A DNA stretch of 48,647 nucleotides. Source: Bacillota bacterium (GTDB taxonomy: Bacteria; Bacillota; Sulfobacillia; RBS10-35; JAJYVN01). Positions within the stretch are counted from its first letter, which is position 1, and each line of letters opens with the position of its first letter. Location: NCBI GenBank assembly GCA_021803205.1, contig JAJZMB010000153.1:1-48647 (forward strand). Direction: 5' to 3'. Below are positions 42,755 through 48,647 of this stretch, piece after piece. The position numbers and the translations under genes are program-made. The notes under the pieces were generated by a model. It worked only from the letters and a program-made list of their open reading frames with translations, searched no databases and was not told the DNA's origin.

Positions 42755-45079
42755 TTGTCCGTCCCAACGCCCCCGCCGACCCCCTCGTCCCCGTGCATCC
42801 TGTGGTACGATCGCCCGGCGGCGGAGTGGTTGGAGGCCCTGCCCGTCGGCAACGGCCACATCGGCGCCATGGTCTTCGGAGGGGTCGGGCTGGAGCGCAT
42901 CGCGCTCAACGAACTCTCGCTCTGGTCGGGGCAGCCGCAGGACGCCGACGAGCCAGAGGCCCGCGCCCACCTGGGCGAGATCCGCTCCCTGCTCTTCGCC
43001 GGCCGTCACGCCGAGGCCGAGGCCCTGGCGGGACGCTACTTCCGCTGCCGCGGCGCGGGCTCCGCGCGGGGGCGGGCCGGGGACGAGCCGTACGGGGCCT
43101 ACGAACCGCTGGGCGACCTCACTCTGCACTTCACCGCCGCGGTGCCCGACACGCCCGAGGCGTACCGCCGCACGCTGGACCTCGACGCGGCCGCCGCCGA
43201 GGTGGCCTACCGCTGGGATGGCGCGGCGTACAGCCGGCGAGTCTTCTGCAGCGCGCCGGACCGCGTGCTGGTGGTGCGGCTCGCCTGTGACCGGCCGGGG
43301 GGCCTCTCCTTGCACGCGCGCCTCTCCCGCCATGCCGCCGCGGCCACCGGCCCGGCCGGGACCGATGGCCTGCTTCTCGAGGGCCGGCTCTACCACGGCT
43401 GCGGCATGCGCTTCGCGGCCGCCCTGCGCGTCCTGGCCGAAGGCGGCGCCACGGAGGCCCGGGGCGATACCGTCTGGGTGCGCGGCGCGGACGCGGTGAC
43501 CCTGCTGCTGGTGGCGGCGACGGACTACCGCGGCACGGAACCGGTTGCCGATTGCGCCGCGCACCTTTCGGCTGCGGCCGCTCGTCCCTACGCGGAACTG
43601 TGCGCGCGCCACGAGGAGGACCACCAGCGGCTCTTCCGCCGCGTCGATCTCGACCTCGGACCTGCGCCCGAGGAGCCGACGGACCGACGACTGCAGCGCG
43701 TCCGGGAGGGAGGGGACGACCCCGACCTGCTGCGCCTCTACTTCCAGTACGGGCGTTACCTGCTCATCGCCAGTTCGCGGCCGGGAGGCATGCCGGCCAA
43801 CCTGCAGGGGATCTGGAACCAGGACGCTCGCCCGGCCTGGAACTGCGACTACCACACCAACATCAACCTCCAGATGAACTACTGGCCGGCCGAGCCGTGC
43901 AACCTGGCCGAGTGCCACCAGCCCCTCTTCGACCTGATCGAATCCCTGCGCGGCAATGGGCGCCGCTCGGCGGCGGCGTATTGGGACGCGCGCGGCTGGG
44001 TGGTGCACACGATCACCAACGTCTGGGCGTTCACCTCGCCGGGCGAGCGGCCCGCGTGGGGCCTATTCGCGACGGCGGGCGCGTGGTTGTGCCTGCACCT
44101 GTGGGAGCACTTCGCCTTCGGCGGCGACCTCCCGCATCTGGCGCGCTTCTGGCCCACCATGCGCGAGTCGGCCGAGTTCTACCTCGACTATCTGGTGGAG
44201 GATCCGTCGACCGGGTACCTGGTGGGCGGGCCGGCCAACTCGCCCGAGAACGCCTTCGTCACGCCGGAGGGCGGCACGGCGTCGCTGTGCATGGGCCCGA
44301 CGTCGGATCAGCAGATCATCCACGAACTCTTCACCGTCTGCATCGCCGCCGCGCGGGTGCTGGGCGTGGACGGGGAGTTCGCCCGGCGGCTGGAGGCGGC
44401 CCAGGCGCGCCTGGCGCCGCATCGGATCGGCCGGTACGGGCAATTGCAGGAGTGGCAGACGGACTTCGAGGAGCGGGACCCGGGGCACCGGCATATCTCG
44501 CACGCCTTCGGCCTCCACCCCGGCACCCAGATCAAGCCCCACGCCACGTCCGAACTGGCGGCGGCCATCCGCACCACCCTGGAGCGGCGCCTGGCCCACG
44601 GCGGGGGCCACACGGGCTGGAGCCGGGCGTGGATTGTAAACCACTGGGCGCGCCTGGGCGACGGGGATCTGGCCCGCGAGCACCTGCTGGCACTACTGCG
44701 CAGTTCCACGGCCGCCAACCTCTTCGACCTGCACCCGCCGTTCCAGATCGACGGCAACTTCGGCGGTACGGCCGGCATCGCCGAGATGCTGCTGCAGAGC
44801 CATGCGGGGGAGATACACCTCCTGCCCGCCCTACCTTTGGCGTGGCAGGAGGGCCGGGTTCGCGGCCTGCGTGCGCGCGGCGGGTATGAGGTGGACATCG
44901 TGTGGCGGGGCGGGCGTTTGTCGGAGGCCATGCTGCGCAGCACGCGCGGGGGCTCCTGCCGGGTGCGTTGCGCAGGGGGCGTGAGTGTGGGGCGCGCGAG
45001 CGTCGAGCGACCAGAACCCGGGGTGGTCGCGTGGGATGCGGCGCCGGGCGGGGTCTACCGGCTGCTGCCTGCGCAGTGA
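42755..45079 (+). CDS. GH95 glycoside hydrolase (alpha-L-fucosidase / alpha-L-galactosidase type)
   Basis: 774 aa. The start is TTG 42755, with GGAGGCGA about 6 bases upstream; no ATG or GTG fits before the conserved N-terminus. Family GH95 marks: [83 protein letters not shown] and [14 protein letters not shown]. The Asn pair, Glu (about 523) and Asp (about 666) that are catalytic in characterised 1,2-alpha-L-fucosidases are all present. The enzyme should release terminal fucose (or the related L-galactose). No signal peptide, so it probably acts inside the cell on imported oligosaccharides. A sugar-binding lipoprotein gene follows 215 bases downstream. Confidence 0.94.
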   Translation: MSVPTPPPTPSSPCILWYDRPAAEWLEALPVGNGHIGAMVFGGVGLERIALNELSLWSGQPQDADEPEARAHLGEIRSLLFAGRHAEAEALAGRYFRCRGAGSARGRAGDEPYGAYEPLGDLTLHFTAAVPDTPEAYRRTLDLDAAAAEVAYRWDGAAYSRRVFCSAPDRVLVVRLACDRPGGLSLHARLSRHAAAATGPAGTDGLLLEGRLYHGCGMRFAAALRVLAEGGATEARGDTVWVRGADAVTLLLVAATDYRGTEPVADCAAHLSAAAARPYAELCARHEEDHQRLFRRVDLDLGPAPEEPTDRRLQRVREGGDDPDLLRLYFQYGRYLLIASSRPGGMPANLQGIWNQDARPAWNCDYHTNINLQMNYWPAEPCNLAECHQPLFDLIESLRGNGRRSAAAYWDARGWVVHTITNVWAFTSPGERPAWGLFATAGAWLCLHLWEHFAFGGDLPHLARFWPTMRESAEFYLDYLVEDPSTGYLVGGPANSPENAFVTPEGGTASLCMGPTSDQQIIHELFTVCIAAARVLGVDGEFARRLEAAQARLAPHRIGRYGQLQEWQTDFEERDPGHRHISHAFGLHPGTQIKPHATSELAAAIRTTLERRLAHGGGHTGWSRAWIVNHWARLGDGDLAREHLLALLRSSTAANLFDLHPPFQIDGNFGGTAGIAEMLLQSHAGEIHLLPALPLAWQEGRVRGLRARGGYEVDIVWRGGRLSEAMLRSTRGGSCRVRCAGGVSVGRASVERPEPGVVAWDAAPGGVYRLLPAQ

Positions 45080-45294
45080 TCTCGGACGCTCCAGCGGTCA
45101 AGGTCACTCCACAGGCAGCCAGGGCGGCGGGACTCATCCGGGGCCACGAAATTGCGAACCCTGGAGCAAGAAGTAGGGAACCGATGCCGGAATGCTCCAC
45201 ACAGGTCACCGGTTGGGTCGCAGCCGCGGGAGGAGCGGAACCGATGGCGGCTGCAGCCCGGCGGACAGCCGGCGAAGAGAGGTGAAGTTGCCAC

Positions 45295-46809
45295 ATGGCA
45301 TGGTGGACTGCCGATGTGCGCTTCCCGAAGGCCGGAGGAATTAATGACCGCCGAGGCGATGGCCCGGCATGGGTGGCGCAAATGGGTCCACCCCTGTCCC
45401 GCCGCCAACTGATCCGCGGCGCCGTCCTGGCCTCGGCTGCGTGCGTCTCCACCACCTACCTCACCGGTTGTGCACCCGCCGGACGCGCCGCTCCCCAGGC
45501 GACCCACCCGGTTCAGGAGATCCCCGTGCAACTGCACGTGCAAGCGACCGCGAGTGCCACCCTCGCCGCCTTGGTGCAGGGCTATCTAAACGATCATTTC
45601 AACGCCACGCACAAGGGGATCCGGGCGGTCTACGAGCCATGGGGGAACATGCCCGCGGTCGTCGCGGCCACCGTGGCCGGACAGGGACCGTGGGTGATCG
45701 CCGGCGCCGGCTACGATTTCGCGACCATCCTGCCGTTCCTAACGCCGCTCGGACCGTATTTCACCAGGGACAACATCAACCCCGCGCAATGGTCCGCCGG
45801 ACAAATGGAAACCTACCGTACGGAGAGCGGACTGTACGCGGTACCGGGATACACGGCCGCCCAGGCCTACTTCTACCGCCAGGACGTGCTGGACTCCATC
45901 GGTCAATCCTACCCGGCGCCCGACTGGACGTACACTGACGCGGCCAGGCTCTGGAGCGCCTGCAGCACGGACAGCGGAGGCCAGCACCGTTATGGTGCGA
46001 CCCTGTCCATCAATCCGGGCGATATCGCCGAGGGTTACTGCTACCTGTACGGTTTCGGCGGTGCGTTCATGGACGCGTCACGGACGCGGTGCCTCCTCGA
46101 CCAACCCGGCAGCATTCTGGGTGGAGAATGGGCGTTTTCCCAAGTTTGGAACAAGGGGTGCACCAGTGGCAACGTGGACGGTACAGGCCTCAACACCGGC
46201 ATCGCCACAGGCGAGGTGGTCTTCTGCACGGGTGCCGGCGCCGCGGTGCTCTGGGCCGTGGAGAACCTCAAAGGGGTGAAGTGGGACTTCATCCCTTTTC
46301 CGGCCTGGCCCATCCGCCAAGCGGCCGGCGTCAACGTGGACTTCTACGGAATGAACGCGATGGCGCCGAACCAGGAACTGGCATGGGAACTCTTCCGCTT
46401 CGCGACGCTGGACCCCGGCTGGACGCAGTATGTGATGCGTATCACCCTGCAGCAACCCGCACTGGTCGCGCAGTGGGAGGAGTGGGAAACGGTCGTGCGC
46501 GCTGCGGCGCCCATTTTGAAGACGAAGGCGCTACGCTACTGGAGGGAGGCGGCGGTCAACGGGGAGGGTTACGGGGTTCAGTTCTTCAAGTATCAGCCCT
46601 TGGAGGCGATCACCCTCCTCGACTCGGTGTGGCCGGAGATCTGGGCGCAAAAGTTGGACGTCGCCGCCGGCTTCCAGACGATCGCGCAACAGATCGACAA
46701 TCTCAAGAGCGTGAGTTCCACCACGGTCACGCCGACCGGGGCTGAGATCATCGCTGCCGCGCAGAAGGCGCAGCGCCGACTGGGGCGGATGTTCGCCGCG
46801 GTCGGCTGA
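45295..46809 (+). CDS. Sugar-type ABC substrate-binding lipoprotein (family 1), second paralogue
   Basis: Up to 504 aa. The signal LSRRQLIRGAVLASAA with lipobox Cys59 (YLTGC) is clear, and the body is a family-1 solute-binding protein paralogous to that at 37917 (YPAPDWTYTDAARLWSA, GVKWDFIPFPAW, WTQYVMRITLQQP). The start is uncertain. ATG 45295 has AGGTGA upstream but adds 29 non-signal residues, and ATG 45382 has no good ribosome site. The best Shine-Dalgarno (GGAGGAA) precedes ATG 45344 in another frame, and that frame ends at 45412, suggesting an indel near 45390. Position after the GH95 gene suggests that it binds a fucosylated oligosaccharide. Confidence 0.88.
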   Translation: MAWWTADVRFPKAGGINDRRGDGPAWVAQMGPPLSRRQLIRGAVLASAACVSTTYLTGCAPAGRAAPQATHPVQEIPVQLHVQATASATLAALVQGYLNDHFNATHKGIRAVYEPWGNMPAVVAATVAGQGPWVIAGAGYDFATILPFLTPLGPYFTRDNINPAQWSAGQMETYRTESGLYAVPGYTAAQAYFYRQDVLDSIGQSYPAPDWTYTDAARLWSACSTDSGGQHRYGATLSINPGDIAEGYCYLYGFGGAFMDASRTRCLLDQPGSILGGEWAFSQVWNKGCTSGNVDGTGLNTGIATGEVVFCTGAGAAVLWAVENLKGVKWDFIPFPAWPIRQAAGVNVDFYGMNAMAPNQELAWELFRFATLDPGWTQYVMRITLQQPALVAQWEEWETVVRAAAPILKTKALRYWREAAVNGEGYGVQFFKYQPLEAITLLDSVWPEIWAQKLDVAAGFQTIAQQIDNLKSVSSTTVTPTGAEIIAAAQKAQRRLGRMFAAVG

Positions 46810-46849
46810 CCGCAGCCGGGTGCACGGACGGATCGGGATTCCGCGGGGA

Positions 46850-47146
46850 GCAGAGATACTCAAGGCCACCATGGTGCAGGCGGGCCAAGCCGCGGGACGG
46901 AGCATCGGGACCTACCTGGGTGCGACCTTCCGACTGCTGGCGGCGCGTCGGGGCAAGAAGAAGGCCGCAGTAGCCGTCGCTCGCCACATCCTCCAGACGG
47001 TGTACTACATCCTGCGCGACGGCATCGCGTACAAGGAGCTGGGCGCCAACTTCCACGATGAACGCCGGAAAGAGGCGGTGAAGCGGGCGTCGATCGCCCG
47101 TTTGCGGCGGCTTGGCTTTGAGGTGGAGGTGAAGCCGGTCGCATAG
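46850..47146 (+). pseudogene. IS110-family transposase C-terminal fragment
   Basis: About 98 residues match the end of IS110/IS116/IS902 transposases: AGQAAGRSIGTYLGATFRLL, AARRGKKKAAVAVARHIL, then YYILRDGIAYKELG, with the normal stop. The N-terminal DEDD domain and most of the C-terminal domain are missing. It begins about 40 bases after the binding-protein stop. Confidence 0.8.
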
Positions 47147-47252
47147 TCCCGGGACACAACACCTTCTTCCACAACACGGCCGTCAGACCGTGACACGTGT
47201 GTATTGTCTCCCAGCACCCAATCCGAACACATGTCCACCAACCCTTGTCACA

Positions 47253-47624
47253 CTATGCTTTGCGGGGGAGGACCTGCCGGTAGCTCACGATCGTGTTGGC
47301 GGCATAGCCCATGTCGTGCTGGCAGCGGGTTAGAAACGCCAGGACCAGGGGCCCATCCACATCACGGGCGTGCTCGACTCCCTGCGCCTGCGCCTGCGCC
47401 CAGCGGATCCAGACGTTGAGCCAATAGTACTCTCCGGCGGCGAGTCGCGGCGAGCACCCGCTCGCGGCACGATGCTGGATGTATCTGCGCGCGGCGGCCC
47501 TCAGCATCCAACCCGCCGGTGGTACGTCCCGGGCCTCCTGGAGCCAAGCGCGCACTGTCTGCTGCCACACCAGATCGCCCGCGGATGGATCGAACGGCCC
47601 GAAGTAGGGCATCCGCCGAGCCAT
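47253..47624 (-). pseudogene. Tyrosine recombinase N-terminal fragment
   Basis: 123 codons resembling the SAM-like core-binding domain of phage-type integrases (RAAARRYIQHRAASGCSP, LVLAFLTRCQHDMGYAANTI, VSYRQVL). The frame stops there; no catalytic domain with the R-H-R-Y residues follows. Confidence 0.5.
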
Positions 47625-47639
47625 GGCCCCGCCCCGGTT

Positions 47640-48041
47640 CTACCCTACCTGGCGGCCGGTCGGATGGAAAGGACTGGCTCGGCCAGAAATGTCGCATAAC
47701 GGCTCTGCGCGTCCTCCAGCAGCAGCAGCCGGGTCTGCCGGAACTTGCCCGCGCGCGCCGGATGGGGCAGGAAGGGACCGGGTGTGGCGTCGGCCCCAGC
47801 CAGCGCTCGCCCGGTACCGCACCCGCTGCACCTCGAACTCCAGCACCTTGCACACGGGCCATCGCTTCCCGGGCTCCGCCCCCCAGTGCACCGTCCGCTT
47901 CCGACGCCCGTGCCCGACCAGCGCCCGCCCGCCGCAGTGCGGGCAGATCCGCCCGTCCTCCGCGGCCACGTCTTCAGCAGGCGGTTCGCTTCGGCCTGCC
48001 AGAGCTTTGCACTCCAGCAGCCACCACAGTACGATGACCAT
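47640..48041 (-). pseudogene. Disrupted zinc-ribbon (DUF6431-like) transposase-associated gene
   Basis: From ATG 48041 (MVIVLWWLLECKAL) a frame contains RICPHCGGRALVGHGRRKRT and CKVLEFEVQRVR. This matches the zinc-ribbon N-terminus of DUF6431/transposase-like proteins. The second Cys pair is lost and the frame appears shifted at least once, before (LWQAEANRLLKTW lies in another frame) and probably after the ribbon. Confidence 0.45.
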
Positions 48042-48326
48042 GCGCGGTGACGCTGAAGCCCCGCCCCCAGTTGCCTTCTGTCGGGACGGACAGCTGGATG
48101 GCGGAGCTTGGTATGTCCACCTCGATCCCGCCAGCGAGGGCGGGCCTCCCGCCCCCCGCCGGATTCTTCGGACCGCCCGCCACCGGGCGCTCCGGACCTG
48201 CCGGCCCACCCCACGCCCGGGCCCTTGCCTTACCCCGCCGCCTCCCTCTCGCCTGCCGCCCTCTGCGAGGTCCTCGTCTCATGCACCGCGGTCAGCCCGC
48301 GCCTTGTTCGGTCTCGTTGCGCCCGG

Positions 48327-48542
48327 TCAGTAGCACCACCCAGATACCAACTGCTCCCCAATCTTGCCTACCCGCCGAGATGGCTGCGTGCGAATCCATG
48401 CAAACGGACTACCGCTCCACTGTTGCTCGACCGCTAGAGGAAGATAATCGTTCTGCAGCGTACCCGCGATTCCGGGGAAGTATAGACGCTTCCGCATCGG
48501 TGATCCGATTCTCCAGCGGAATCGACTCGTGTCAGCGGTCAC
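48327..48542 (-). pseudogene. Possible restriction-endonuclease-like N-terminal fragment
   Basis: A short frame ending GSPFAWIRTQPSRRVGKIGE, then QLVSGWC, has the look of N-termini of some type II endonucleases (SPFxWxxxxPSxxxGxIGExLVxxWC). It is cut off by a stop, with mobile-element-like repeats directly upstream. Weak evidence. Confidence 0.25.
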
Positions 48543-48638
48543 GTTATTGACCCACCCCAGGCAGTGAAAACGTCACGCAATTGACCCACCCCCGACAGCG
48601 CGTTCGGGGACGCGAACGCGTCACGCAATTGACCCACC
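48538..48638. mobile_element. Repeated terminal motifs of a probable IS21-family element entering the right edge
   Basis: Three direct copies of a 19-base motif occur: GTCACGTTATTGACCCACC at 48538, and GTCACGCAATTGACCCACC at 48572 and 48620. Multiple short repeats with a TTGACCCACC (GGGTCAA) core near an end are typical of IS21-type transposons, where IstA binds. The transposase genes would lie beyond the window. Confidence 0.55.
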
Positions 48639-48647
48639 AGGGTATGG

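Overview
The window is a very GC-rich bacterial segment with strong AGGAGG-type ribosome binding sites, a sortase, S-layer homology (SLH) domains, lipoprotein substrate-binding proteins and an ATP-dependent LuxR regulator. This suggests a monoderm-type bacterium such as a high-GC Bacillota lineage, Chloroflexota or Actinomycetota. The sequence alone does not settle which. No tRNA, rRNA, CRISPR array or core-genome marker is visible, so it reads as an accessory region. All identifications rest on motif recognition by eye; no database search was run.

Layout. (1) 1-8205, minus: the bulk of a giant secreted surface protein with a signal peptide, CARDB repeats, Ig-like repeats, a long Gly-rich beta-helix-like region and C-terminal SLH repeats. 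It runs off the left edge. (2) 8343-14299, minus: a DUF4870 membrane protein, a 951-aa LuxR-type (LAL) regulator and an unusual PAS-GGDEF-methyltransferase fusion. (3) 14553-20412: a broken Uma2-like gene, a rhodanese with a good promoter, a sortase, a lipoprotein, an IS607-type relic and a DUF421 membrane protein. (4) 21418-37162: six sulfatase-superfamily genes, all on the plus strand, with an ABC-type binding lipoprotein, a CobT-BluB fusion and a LysR regulator between them. (5) 37163-46809: two related family-1 sugar-binding lipoproteins and a GH95 alpha-L-fucosidase-type enzyme. Between these lies a small Fe-S-related group (double DUF2249, an Mrp-like protein without its ATPase core, and a divergent DUF59/SufT-like gene) placed between two copies of a ~237-bp direct repeat. 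(6) 46810-48647: decayed mobile DNA (IS110 C-terminus, tyrosine recombinase N-terminus, zinc-ribbon DUF6431-like gene, possible endonuclease fragment), ending in what looks like an IS21-family end.

How it may work together (inference). Several sulfatases, a GH95 enzyme and three binding proteins suggest scavenging of sulfated, fucose-containing glycans; an SLH surface protein and a sortase add cell-surface functions. No ABC permease and no formylglycine-generating enzyme or anaerobic maturase lies in the window. The most notable point is that three sulfatase-like proteins belong to one recognisable subfamily, yet two of them carry Thr where the third carries the Cys normally converted to formylglycine. 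Other notable items are the PAS-GGDEF-methyltransferase fusion, the CobT-BluB fusion, the ATPase-less Mrp and a short repeat (GGTTCGTAGC) recurring in four intergenic regions.
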